This document shows, in pieces, positions 1 through 10,621 of a stretch of DNA of 64,000 nucleotides. The notes below the pieces were generated by a model. The model worked only from the letters and a program-made list of their open reading frames with translations, was not told the origin of the DNA and did not search any database. This DNA is from Bolinopsis microptera (taxonomy: Eukaryota > Ctenophora > Tentaculata > Lobata > Bolinopsidae). The translations under genes were made by a program, and so were the position numbers. The stretch spans positions 11,320,983-11,384,982 of the forward strand of contig NC_087077.1 in the NCBI RefSeq assembly GCF_026151205.1, given 5' to 3'. Within the stretch, counting starts at the first letter, position 1. Every line of letters begins with the position of its first letter.

Positions 1-81
1 AACCTTTTTATGGTCAATTAACAGCGTAAACACAGTAAAAACGCTAAATGTTCAGTTTCACATAAAAGCTCCATTTTCCAG

Positions 82-220
82 GTTTTTGGACAGATTCCGT
101 ACCATGACGAACGTTATGGGAGATGCGCTGGGTTGTGCTGTCGTACAGTCAATGTGCTCAAAAGAGCTCGCCGAGATGGATCAGGATACTGAACTGCAGA
201 TGGTGGGAGAGAAGAGTTAA
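82..220 (+). CDS. Last exon of an SLC1-family glutamate/aspartate-type transporter (partial)
   Basis: A splice acceptor (TTTTCCAG) at 74–81 is followed by 46 codons and TAA. The peptide begins FLDRFRTMTNVMGDALG, which matches the end of the transport core (TM8) of excitatory amino acid transporters. The Asp, Arg, Thr and Asn that contact substrate in the DRxRTxxNVxGD signature are all present. The Arg favours acidic amino acids over the neutral ones carried by ASCT members; that is an inference from the family. The leading G completes a Trp codon from the previous exon, giving the usual W-F-L-D. About 20 cytoplasmic residues follow the core, a short tail for the family. All upstream exons lie outside the window. 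The protein should be a plasma-membrane sodium-coupled trimeric transporter. Confidence 0.85.
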
Positions 221-1660
221 GCTGATGACGTCACTAAATGTTTAGGGGACATACACCAGAACCTTTTTTTGTTGGACCCTCGATTTGACTTTTTATTTTG
301 AAAATATAGATAAAAACAATATGATTTGACGTAACTGTAACGTCGCGACTAGCGATACTTCTTAGTGACTGATTATGTAAGAAAATGTAAATAAACATCA
401 AAAAAGAGAAAGGTCCTTTAAAAAAATGATACGGATAGTCTTGATTCTTAAAACTATTCTTCACTCTTTCTTGTTTCTTTGAAAAATATATCTGCTCAGA
501 AAAGCGAACAAAGATTAACAAAAAACGGTCTAAAGAACGATAAATAATAAATACTGATAATTTAGAATATACTGCCGTATTAGTATTACAACACATGACT
601 TTTTGTAAGAGTTGGATACTTTTATTTGTTTGATTTGTTTACTTTTTTACCATGAATAATTATGAGGGAGGACATGTTTTCCTTTGTGATACCTGACACG
701 ACCTACTTATAAAGCTTTTTTTACTCAAACATTCGAATGTAAGCGCACGTATGATCTTTGTGAAATGTGAAATCATGTTGTAGAATGTAGGGTGTCCAAT
801 CCTCGTTTGGACATTATAATGTAAATGTCGTTTGCTTTAAGTTTAAGCTTGTGTTAATTCTTTATCAAGCCTTTCAAGCCTTTAATTAACGTGTGTTTTT
901 TCTTCTTATTTTCGCTACAATTTCCGAGAAAGTTGCTATTGAGTATTTATATTGATGATATGGATAAGTTTTTTCGGATACAATATGTGTACATTATGTA
1001 TGTTACATTTTGAACAGCAGAATACACATTGCACAAAATATGGTAATATAACCCGCACAGTGCAAGTAGCATAATCTGAAACCTTGTAGGAGGGCATGTA
1101 CCGAGCTCTGCAGTAACCTTTCTCAGTACAGAAGTAGTATAAACGCAAATTATCAGTAGCACTCAATACTGAATACTGATTCCGTACTTTGTAAATTTAT
1201 TGTATTTGCAATACGCTATCTCTATTTTTAGAATCCCCGAATAGTTGCAACAACTGTGCGTACCTTGACTATAAATATTTCATTACAGCACGCATAGTTT
1301 TGACATGAAGTTGACCAGTCTGACGGTATAATTAGACTCCCTTATCAGTTATCGGTCTTTATCACAAAATGTATGGTTATGTTATTATAATTATTTCACA
1401 GCTGTTCTAAGAGCCTAAAATAAATGACAGCCGTTTTGCCAGCCAAACGGAGTTGCTTTGCAAACGACTCAATATTTCCATGCTGACGTTGTTATCCATA
1501 TATAATGCTCGCTATGCACATTATGCTCATTTCTCTGTTGTTCGTTTTTAGTTTGAGTCTCCTCAAAAGGCTGCTAATGTTTGTTCCACATCGCATTGTG
1601 CGTACCTGCTAAATGCTCATAAAGTGTGGCACCGCACATATTGCTATACAAGTTAGTGAA
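221..1660. other. Non-coding stretch after the SLC1 gene
   Basis: This should hold the SLC1 3' UTR and then AT-rich intergenic DNA. The open frames on either strand show no recognisable domain and look like chance. I see no RNA gene and no clear repeat. Confidence 0.5.
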
Positions 1661-2386
1661 GTCAATCCCAACATCGGGATTCCCGAATCCCGGAATTTTC
1701 CGACGATTTTCAGTCAAAAATTCCCGACCAATATCGGAAATTTTGTCAATTCCCGGTTTTCGGGAATTTTAAATATTTGTGTTATAGTTGCAAATTTTCG
1801 ATGAATTGACTGTTCAATATAATTTAATTACACGGTAGTGTTAATCGGGTTTTCGGACGTTGATGACTAGACTGTTAGCATGACGTATCGTCAAAGTTGA
1901 GATTTAACGCCGCACGTGCACGTGCTGCTTGATCATGCTCAGTGCTAATTGCGCGCACAACCAGTTTTATTGATTGCGCTGGTTGTATGTATGTTTCGTG
2001 TTTGATTAGTTACGCGCGATTTTGTTCAGTTGATTTGGTCTGATCTCTCGTTGATTGGACCTTCTCAACAGCTGGTCGGACGCTAACAAAAGTTTTATCA
2101 GACAAGAAGTGTTTAATTTGATATCTCTATCTGAAATATAGACGACATTGATATCTTCTAGTGACTTGATGAGGCAGCTTTAATTGTACTATTGAACTTA
2201 AGCAGTCAATAAGTACAACTACAACCATAAAATTAAAAGTTGGGTCATGGCATGGACGTGCCTTTATTACACAAAATGGGACCTAAAGATGGGCGGCATT
2301 TGCTTTCGGCGATCCCGATTTTTTCCCCAGATTTTCGGGAATCCCGGGATTATTTTTGGTCGGGATTTCCGAATCCCGGGATTGAA
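1661..2386. mobile_element. Candidate non-autonomous DNA element with CCCGGGAT-rich ends
   Basis: Both ends are packed with short palindromic blocks of the CGGGATTCCCG type (about 1663–1775 and 2310–2384), separated by about 550 bp of AT-rich DNA without a coding frame. The outer edges are inverted copies of TCAATCCC. This resembles the ends of some hAT-type elements, such as the better-defined one at 8305–10528. I could not identify a convincing target-site duplication, so the limits are approximate. Confidence 0.35.
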
Positions 2387-2590
2387 TAGGTATGAAATGT
2401 TTTGTCGCTGAGAACACTCGATATTATATTATATCGGGTAACTCTTGCAGTCTTGCCACCATAAACTCTTTATTAACCGGAGTCAAAACTTTATTATCAT
2501 TGGTAAAACTATAAATTGACATTGATACGTCTTATTTTTTACTTCATTCAATACGATTTTATAAAACGTGACCACATAACCTTATCAGGT

Positions 2591-3622
2591 ATGGCCGGAG
2601 TAACTAAACGTTACGACATCAAGGCAACTTCTGAGTATTCAAGATTACAGAACTACACCTCCTACCAACCAACTGAAGTTGGCACTTTCTCTATCGGTGA
2701 AGATGGGGACTTCATCAACTGCAACAAGGCAAAGATCCCAACTCTAAAAACATACAAACTTCCTCTTAATTTGAATGAAGGTTACAGTCCAAAAGCGGTA
2801 GATGTTTCCAGGGAAACGAGTTTTCCCCAATGGGAGAAAGGCTTAAAGTGGATCCATGGCAGCAAAGACGGCAAGAAATCCTTATCCGATGTTGATGTTA
2901 TAACTCAAAGAGGAGTACTGAAAGATATAGGATACACTAATCATAACAGATACAAAAACCCTTGGAAGTTTGAAGCATGTAAATACAAAGGGAAATTGTA
3001 CATCAGAAAATTGGAACAGGAAGAAAAGTGGGATGCCTGGGGAATGCAGAATTCATACTGGGGCAAAAAATTTGAGGAGTTTGTTATGGAACAACAGGCT
3101 GGAACGAAGGCGACCTACAACATGCTGAAAGGAAAGATAGGCAATAGAAATTTCTTGCTGAGTGCCGAAGTTGATGCTGTCACACCCGACGGAAAGCATA
3201 TGGAGATCAAGACATGTTTTGCTAACAAGCTCAATGTGAAGATCCCTTTGGCTTGGCTACAGTCCCACTTAGGAAAGGTTGATGTCCTGTACTATGGGTT
3301 GAAGGATAAGCAAGGTATGGTATATAGCAAGCCAACTGAGATTTCCATGGCCCAAGTTCCAGGGAGGTATGTGAAGGCACATGAAGCAAATGCCATGATT
3401 GGTTTCATAGGGGATGTCATCGACTGGATGCATACCGCTATTCCAGATGGTGATGAAACTTGGATACTTGAATACCCCGGAGGTAGAGGCAGACAAATTA
3501 TTACATTGGAGATTCAGGGACAGAAGTTCATGCCTAGCTGGTATCTGCAGTTTATAGATGGTTCAAAAGAAGATGATCTGGTAAGACAGGTAGAAGCTCT
3601 CAGCTTGGAACACCCAGTTTAA
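2591..3622 (+). CDS. DXO: DXO/Rai1-family decapping exoribonuclease
   Basis: This single-exon frame encodes 343 aa. DXO/Rai1 enzymes remove incomplete or non-canonical 5' caps (including NAD caps in studied members) and degrade the RNA 5' to 3'. The active-site set is visible: Arg107 (motif I), G-K-K-F-E with Glu162, E193-x-D195 and E205-x-K207, which coordinate the metal ions. The N-terminal part (FSIGEDGDF, residues 33–41) and the C-terminal FMPSWYL also fit. Length is slightly short of vertebrate DXO (about 396 aa). The frame stays open upstream to about 2516, but homology starts with MAGVTKRYD, so I chose the ATG at 2591. A CAG just before it could instead be a splice acceptor, so a 5' exon is possible. 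No intron interrupts the body. Confidence 0.85.
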   Translation: MAGVTKRYDIKATSEYSRLQNYTSYQPTEVGTFSIGEDGDFINCNKAKIPTLKTYKLPLNLNEGYSPKAVDVSRETSFPQWEKGLKWIHGSKDGKKSLSDVDVITQRGVLKDIGYTNHNRYKNPWKFEACKYKGKLYIRKLEQEEKWDAWGMQNSYWGKKFEEFVMEQQAGTKATYNMLKGKIGNRNFLLSAEVDAVTPDGKHMEIKTCFANKLNVKIPLAWLQSHLGKVDVLYYGLKDKQGMVYSKPTEISMAQVPGRYVKAHEANAMIGFIGDVIDWMHTAIPDGDETWILEYPGGRGRQIITLEIQGQKFMPSWYLQFIDGSKEDDLVRQVEALSLEHPV

Positions 3623-4296
3623 AAGTAGCAAGCTGTGTAAAGTGCTCAACGAACTGTTAGACTTATTCTTATAAAATTATGTAGCGTAAGAAACAACTTT
3701 TTCACTTAAATTCTTGTCAAATTAAAACTTTTCTGAAATCTTGCAACTTGACAAATTTTTGTTTTTATCATAAATGTTTTGCTGTTTTTCAGTTACTGGC
3801 ATGATAAATTAGATTATGACTTCTGTATTATACTTATAGCCGTTTGATATTTTGGTTGAAAATGTACATATTCCGATTTGAACCACAAAGAAAATCTTTT
3901 ACTTTTCCTGAAACGTGAATTCAACGCAGTCTATACCTACGACGGCCTTTCTAGTATATTATATAATAATATATAATATGGTCCCGTTATATTCACTCTC
4001 ACTAGCTCTTTAACAAACCTGTAAGACGAGGGATTTGTAGTTTCTGAACTGGAACCAAGTATTTAGCATCTAGCAGCTACTCACTGGTCACGTCATGGTC
4101 ATGAGCTCTACCAATATTATTGACAAAGATTAAAACACCTCGTGTCAGGGAGTAACGAGTCATGTGTTTACTGATCCTTAATAGTATTGTTAAGACTCTG
4201 AGCTCAGTAACGCACCCTTCGTGAGAGAGCAGATAGATTCGTTTACTTTTCCTCTTCGTCTGCTTCTTTTCCTGCAAGCAGAAACTGGAGGACGCT
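3623..4296. other. Intergenic, no gene seen
   Basis: This holds the 3' flank of the DXO gene and the 5' flank of the galectin-like gene. A short palindromic TATATAATAATATATAA run lies near 3957–3978. Nothing else is recognisable. Confidence 0.5.
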
Positions 4297-4893
4297 ATGC
4301 TAGTACTAATAGTAATACTTGGATTAACTGCATTTATTGGCTTTGGAAGCTCAAAGAACTTTCTAGAGATCCCGTTGCAGACTGAAAAAGTTAAACAACC
4401 AATATTCCCTGTCACTGTAGGCTCAAGATTTGAGTTTACTGGAGTTTATAAGGCTGCGCCCTCAACTCCAAGTAACACTAACAGCAAGGCACAAGTTCTC
4501 CTATACGATGATGACATCGTACCATTGATATTGCAACTACGGATGAACTACGCAGCGGAAGCTTTGGGGGGTGACTTGAACTACTTGGTAGTCTCCAGCA
4601 GGTATGGAAGCATATACGCCAGAACGTACAGTAAGCGGTATAAGTTACCGATGAACTTGGTAGATGGAATAGAGATTGAAATCATACTTGAAGTAACACA
4701 AGATACGTATGAGGTCACAATCAACGGAGTAAAGTCCACAGAGTCCATGATAAATAGCAGGGAAAATGTGGAGTACTTCAAGATAAAGACATTGATGATA
4801 ATTAGTTCTCCCAGCTTCACCTTCAAGACTGCAGCACAGATGAGGAAGATAGGTGAGGCAAGATTACATTTAATTGTACACCAAAATACCTAA
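4297..4893 (+). CDS. Secreted, divergent galectin-like protein
   Basis: This intronless frame encodes 198 aa. Residues 1–18 are a hydrophobic leader, probably a signal peptide. The rest has the strand pattern of a galectin carbohydrate-recognition domain: VGSRFEFTGVY, a long run of alternating hydrophobics through LILQLRMNY, YLVVSSRYG, LVDGIEIEIILEVTQDTYEV and TINGVK. These echo the galectin order of F-x-I strands, VxNS, PF-x-G-x-x-F-x-I and V-x-V-N-G. The sugar-contacting H-N-R and W-G-x-E-x-R residues are not recognisable, so sugar binding may be lost or changed. A leader is odd because classical galectins are exported without one. The galectin call rests on pattern only; another concanavalin-like beta sandwich is possible. 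Confidence 0.45.
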   Translation: MLVLIVILGLTAFIGFGSSKNFLEIPLQTEKVKQPIFPVTVGSRFEFTGVYKAAPSTPSNTNSKAQVLLYDDDIVPLILQLRMNYAAEALGGDLNYLVVSSRYGSIYARTYSKRYKLPMNLVDGIEIEIILEVTQDTYEVTINGVKSTESMINSRENVEYFKIKTLMIISSPSFTFKTAAQMRKIGEARLHLIVHQNT

Positions 4894-5254
4894 TCAATTG
4901 TAATTCTGAAATAGCATCTTATATGGTGATGATAAATTGGGAACTTTGTTACCACTCATATAATAAGATGTGATGTTCATTGTTCAGGTATAGCTTCATT
5001 AATTACTAACTAGTATGACTTGACGTAATATCTTAAAAGTACCTTCTTAGTTACCAGTAACCAGGGTTGAATAGTTAATAGGGTTGAATAGTTCTCTGAT
5101 TAGAGTGGAATACTTTTGTGTATTTCCAATGAATTTAACAAATAACTAATATTTTTCGATCAATATAATCGTCAACATCACCACTGTCAGTACCAGCCCC
5201 TTCATTAAGCCCACACTTCCGTCGGACCACTGTACCAACCATATGACCTGCATA

Positions 5255-5305
5255 TACAATATATGGACTGTGTATATAAAATATATACACAGTCCATATA
5301 TTGTA
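5255..5305. repeat. Perfect inverted repeat, 24-bp arms
   Basis: Arms at 5255–5278 and 5282–5305 pair exactly around a 3-bp centre and would extrude as a hairpin. The arm contains ATATGGACTGTGTATATA. It may be the core of a MITE; no target-site duplication was found. Confidence 0.8.
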
Positions 5306-5560
5306 CATAAGTAGTCCGCAGAGTGCAAGTGGTTGCACGAACTAGTCCGCGGACTGGGACGGGATTCTTGGATACTGCCCATAACTCATTTAACACCGTT
5401 TTACTTACAAGTTTCAAGCTTGTTATGTGAGAAGTAATCCCCCGCTATATTTCCAGTATTAGACAACATGTGACTAACCAGGGCCAGGCAAAGCGCTATA
5501 CTATACCGTCGCGGGCCTAAAGATCCAGCTTCTCTTAAAATATATCATTACAACGCTCTA

Positions 5561-5620
5561 CCTTCGAGTAGACCTCTTTACCCTCGAGTAGACCTCTTTA
5601 GCTTCGAGTAGACCTCTTTA
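5561..5620. repeat. 20-bp tandem repeat, three copies
   Basis: Three head-to-tail units of CCTTCGAGTAGACCTCTTTA differ only at their first few bases. Confidence 0.85.
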
Positions 5621-6223
5621 CCTTTACATCTTATATGAATCGTTAGTTTGAAAAGTAGGCACAATGAAGCTATGTCTACAAGACGTAGTACCGTTATCAA
5701 CCCACAACTCACAATACAAGTCCTTCTATAAACTCACGAGCCTTAAACAACTCTACAAGACTAGTAACGAGTAAAGACTATTAGACCATCTAGATTCTAG
5801 AGCACTAGTGACCACTGACCGTGACCAGTGACCACTGCGTTAAAAGAACTGACCTTATTTTGGAGATTATGCATATTGTATTATTTTGAGCCTTATGTCA
5901 CGCAGATCCCCTGCAAGAGGATTGTTATTGCTCGACGCCCTTAAACGCATCATTAGGCACGAGAGCAAGCCGATAGAGCAGAGACATTCGTTTAGATAAA
6001 TAATTTTCGATGAACCTGGAAAAACTGAACTGGAGATTGACATCCTGAGTTAGTATAACATTTGTTACGTTTGAACACAAATTACTGCCACAGTATCCAT
6101 AGTAATCATAACGCACATGCTCACTGCTCAGTAGAAAGTTCATTAATTTGCCAAGTTCTAGTCTTTCCAGATTAATAGATTACTGGGAATAAAATGAGGG
6201 TCTCCACTCTCCACTAACTGTAA

Positions 6224-6382
6224 GGGGTCGTTCACATATTATTACGTAATCACGTTTTGGACAATTTTTACCCCCACCCTGGCCCTCCCCCCTCCGTAAT
6301 CAGTTTTACACATAGCTATTGTGTCAAATCATTTGGAAACCCCCTCCCCCCTCGGCTGATTACGTAATATGTGAACGACCCC
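6224..6382. mobile_element. MITE, 159 bp, Harbinger-like
   Basis: The ends are near-perfect inverted repeats of about 24 bp, starting GGGGTCGTTCACATATTA and including TACGTAATCA. A TAA sits directly outside each end (6221–6223 and 6383–6385), consistent with a 3-bp target-site duplication of the PIF/Harbinger type. The interior is C-rich and non-coding. Confidence 0.75.
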
Positions 6383-6385
6383 TAA

Positions 6386-7383
6386 ATAAAATGGACAGTC
6401 CGAGAAGAATAAAGTCTGCTTCCGTGTAAAACTAAAAGTAAATTTCCCAACATACATAAATCCTAATTCCTATAATACCACTCCATTAGCATTACAATAT
6501 GAACAATACATATTTCCAGTGATGTCCATTGTTTTATCTTTGGTTTATAATTAAAAGATATCCGCGATACAGTATCTTACCCAGGTGGCAATAATGGTTT
6601 GTAAATGGTCTGCCGCTGCAACCATTACCACATTACCGTGTAGGACAGTGAGAACTATTAGCTTATTAGATCAATGCCTTATATATCAGAATACAGCAGC
6701 TTCGGTGAATCGGTCGCTATGGCGATGAATTATATAAAAGCATTCCTAAACATAGAAATTTAAGACCCACTATCATTATTTTGCGGACTTGGTGAGTTTG
6801 AATCGAGCCATGCCGGTATAAAGTGTATGATCTCACCATACCTATCTGCCCGTTCTGAGCCTGTCCAAAGAGCCACATCTAATTGTATCCTGCTACCTAG
6901 ACACGCAAGAGTATTAGTCACTGGTCTGTGTGTTAACTGCAGATTATCCCTGTACAGCTGTCTTAGTGTGTAAAGTAATTACACAGTCCTCTTACTGCCT
7001 CTTTTACATGTAGCACAATGGCTATGCGGGAGTATAGCCACATCGCAAGCAATTTAACCATATCTGGTGGTTACTATAGCTGCACCTTCAATCTTCGTAT
7101 TACTGGCTTGTGGCTAGTTCTTTCTTTATTCTGACATTTAAGCTGCTCGGATACGTCTTTATATTTAATAAATAAAAATAATAAGGTAACATTGAAAGCA
7201 TCTGATCTTCATTTTGTTACGTTCGGCTTGTGACATTATTTAAGCTTGAAACATTATTTAAGCTTCATCTACAGTACTTTAAAAAAATTCAATCAACTTG
7301 CTTTAGCTCTATCAACTTCAGCGGCCCAGTCACAATTTACATCTTTTCATCACACGAATATGACCTTTACAGTATGCACTAGA
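6386..7383. other. Intergenic, no gene seen
   Basis: AT-rich DNA without recognisable coding, RNA or repeat structure. Confidence 0.5.
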
Positions 7384-7585
7384 CTGGTATTTGACCAGTC
7401 TGCACTGGTATTTGAACAGTCTGCACTGGTATTTGACCAGTCTGCGCTGGTATTTGACCAGTCTGCACTGTTATTTGACCAGTCTGCACTGGTATTTGAC
7501 CAGTCTGCACTGGTATTTGACCAGTCTGCACTGGTAATTGACCAGTCTGCACTGGTATTTGACCAGTCTACGCTGGTATTTACTT
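7384..7585. repeat. 21-bp minisatellite, nine full copies
   Basis: Units of CTGGTATTTGACCAGTCTGC plus A repeat head to tail with rare substitutions. Each unit contains a small palindrome (CTGGT…ACCAG). The period is a multiple of three, so one frame stays open as a repeated heptapeptide; I do not regard it as a gene. Confidence 0.9.
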
Positions 7586-8296
7586 AACCCATAAAATGTA
7601 GCTCTCCTAGACCGGATGTGACTTTGTCACAGTCCAATGATCCTATGCTGTGAGCTATCTCCTTCCCATGATTAAACACTCCTCCGACGCAAATACCGTT
7701 TAACTGTTTTGTGCTGTACAGTGTACAGTGTACTTACTTGTAGTTGCACTTGATTAGGTCTCCTCAATCGGTGGCCTGCACCGATGAACTCCCGTTTGTG
7801 TCGTATCACCTCCCTCCAGCTCCAGTGCTTGTGGCTCCTAGCCAACTCACTCGCTCTGTCTAGATCTATATCCGTGCTGTAGGCAAGCAAATGTTGTCAT
7901 CACAATATCTCTGCGTTAGTAAGATGCATATCCAAGACTTTTTGTTGCTTTTTAAAATCCTCGTGTGTTGTCTTATTATATGCGTTATCGTACGAAAGTC
8001 GAAAGAGCCATTTTGACCCGGCCCTTCGTATTTATCGCTATAGGCATAGCTTGCTAATAATGATGTGTTTTAAAATGGATTGCTGCTGAGCAACAGTTCA
8101 GAGATTTATTTCAAAACGAATTTTGTTATGACGTTATCATCTTACATCTAATCAGTTTATTTGTAATATTCTTCTCTTTACGACACTAAATTTGATGGTT
8201 CATCCAAATATTTGAAATTCAAAAAATATATACTTTTTGAATTTTGATCTGTTCTATCATTTTCTACTGAAGATCTTTGAAGGTTTTTCATATTAT
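7586..8296. other. Intergenic, no gene seen
   Basis: Sequence between the minisatellite and the hAT-type element. I recognise nothing in it. Confidence 0.5.
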
Positions 8297-8304
8297 ATTG
8301 GGAC

Positions 8305-10528
8305 TAGGAACCGACCGGATTGGGGTTTTGGCTGCCGGACCGGATCTTGCCGGATTTTGCCGGACCGGAACCGGTGGTTTCAGAGTGAAATATAAGGCAG
8401 CCGGATTTTGCCGGAAAATTTAAATTTATATTCTTATTTTTATACTTTTGTCATTATCATGTGGAATTACACAATAAAATAGTGTCTAACTAACAGTTTT
8501 CGCGCTCGACCTATATTTTCGATTAATTTTTAGCTAAGTTCAATTTTCAACCAAATAAAAGTCATAATTATGATAGGCATGTAGCAAGTTCATTAAAATT
8601 TCTTAATAGTATGATAATTTCACAATTGTAATAGTATTTCCACGCTTAATCTTCATCGAGCACTTCTTTCAGCTTGCATAAGGGGTCCCATTTTCTTCTG
8701 AGAAGAACAACCAGACGGACGATGTTTTAGATTTACTACTAGACATTGTTTAAACAAGCAGTACCGAGTACGTAGCAGACAAAATGTAACAATAGTAGAC
8801 ACGAGTCACGACACTAGACGAGTAATTATCAGAAATGATATCTAATTGGCATATGCCAATTGCCAGACCCCTGATTGAGCGCGTTTGTGCGAATTCCCTT
8901 TTTGTCATGCAGGTATGAGTATCATTGTGTCACGTGACTTACAACGAGCGGTGCTTAATAGGGTTGTTCGCAGGCAGGTACTGTCTAGTACAGTACTAAT
9001 CACCGTCTGGCGTCTAGAGCTGAGTCACGTGATTGCAGTAATGAGCTAATTACGTAGCTACCCTGAACACGTGACCTTCATATTTCGTCACAATCAGAAG
9101 CACAACTGTACCCTGATTAGCATGCGAGCATATTATAATATAATATAATATAATATATTATATATATATAACACTGGATTTTTTTGCAAGACAGGAGTTT
9201 GCTGTCTGCACAAAACTGGATCATAATATTAATCATAAAACGTGATAAAGATAAATACTAGAGCTACTGTTCGTAATAAGGTTCACTTTTCCTCTAATTT
9301 AATACTGCCAAGGTTGCGATTATAGCCGGGGGCTAGCCCAGGGAGGTGGGGCCGAAAATATTTTTTCGGTTTTTTCTTAGTCCGCACCTACCCCTCGATA
9401 CATAATTCTGGACTCGAGGTTTCCCCCGGTAATTCGATCTCGGAAGGCAGGCCTCCCCTAAGCTAAGCAACATGAGCTCGGAAGCGGGAGCTCTCGATAC
9501 AGGAGGTACGTCTCAAGAACGACTCGGACCGAAAATTTTCTAAGTCAAAATTTTTCTTAGTTTTTCTGAAAACCACTTTTTTCCATGATTCAGGCTACCC
9601 TGTTCATTATTAGCCGAAAATATTTTTTCGGATTTTCGAAGTCCGCACCTACCCCTCGATACACAATTCTGGACTCGAGGTTTCCCCCGGTAATGTGATC
9701 TCGGAAGGCAGGCCTCCCCTTTGCAACACGAGCTCGGAAGCGGGAGCTCCCGATACAGGAGGTACGTCTCGAGAACTAAACGACTCGGACCGAAATTTTC
9801 TAACTCAAAATTTTTTCTAAGTTTTTCTGAAACCACTTTTTTCCATGATTCAGGCTACCCTGTTCATTATTAGCCGAAAATATTTTTTCGGTTTTTCGAA
9901 GTCCGCACCTACCCCTCGATACACAATTCTGGACTCGAGGTTTCCCCCGGTAATGTGATCTCGCAAAGCAGGCCTCCCCTTTGCAACACGAGCTCGGAAG
10001 CGGGAGCTCCCGATACAGGAGGTACGTCTCGAGAACGACTCGGACCGAAATTTTCTAACTCAAAATTTTTTCTAAGATTTTCTGAAACCACTTTTTTCCA
10101 TGATTCAGGCTACCCTGTTCATTATTAGCCGAAAATTTTTTTTTCGGTTTTTCGAAGTCCGCACTTACCCCTCGATACACAATTCTGGACTCGAGGTTTC
10201 CCCCCAGTAATGTGATCTCGGAAGGCAGGCCTCCCCTTTGCAACACGAGCTCGGAAGCAGGAGCTCCCGATACAGGAGGTACGTCACGGACCGAAATTAT
10301 CTAAGTCGAAATTTTTTCTATGTTTTTCTGAAAACCACTTTTTTCCACGATTCAGGCTACCCTGTTTATTATTAGCCGAAATTTTTTTTTGATTTTTTTT
10401 CGGTAAAAAAACTGAAATCCGGCAAAAATCCGGCTAATTTTTTCCAGCCGGAGCCGGAGCCGGAACCGGATTTTGAAGCCAGATATCCGGCCGGATCCGG
10501 ATTCAGCCGGATTTCCGGTCGGTTCCTA
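8305..10528. mobile_element. Non-autonomous hAT-type DNA transposon (2.2 kb)
   Basis: The element begins TAGGAACCGACCGG and ends with its inverted copy CCGGTCGGTTCCTA. It is flanked by identical 8-bp duplications, ATTGGGAC, at 8297–8304 and 10529–10536. The TA-initial ends and 8-bp duplication are diagnostic of hAT insertion. Subterminal regions are dense in CCGG blocks (8312–8412 and 10407–10520), probably transposase-binding clusters. No transposase remains, and the interior is dominated by a roughly 260-bp tandem array. The identical duplications suggest a fairly recent insertion. The right end lies 94 bp before the ATG of the TIR gene. Confidence 0.85.
9345..10395. repeat. About 260-bp tandem repeat, four copies, inside the hAT element
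   Basis: The landmark TCCGCACYTACCCCTCGATA recurs at 9381, 9642, 9902 and 10158, giving periods of 261, 260 and 256 bp. Each unit also has GAGCTCGGAAGCGGGAGCTC-type palindromes and a CCATGATTCAGGCTACCCTG segment. Open minus-strand frames follow the period and look like by-products. Confidence 0.85.
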
Positions 10529-10621
10529 ATTGGGACTGAGGAATCTTTTGAATCCCGCCGGCCAGATGCCTGAGATTTACCTGTTTAAATACTCAGTCAG
10601 TAATTCGAGTGTTCAGAAAAG

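Larger units (their letters stand above)
4894..6220. other. Intergenic stretch with small repeats, no gene seen
   Basis: Apart from the palindrome at 5255–5305 and the tandem repeat at 5561–5620 (listed separately), the stretch is AT-rich. Its open frames are short and without recognisable domains. Confidence 0.5.

Noticed and set aside
7246-7587. 113-codon frame with repeated FDQSALV
   Set aside because: It is a by-product of a 21-bp minisatellite whose period is divisible by three, with no leader or other domain.
9540-10246. Minus-strand frames of 60–98 codons repeated across 9.5–10.2 kb
   Set aside because: They arise from the 260-bp tandem repeat in the hAT element, and their boundaries follow the repeat.
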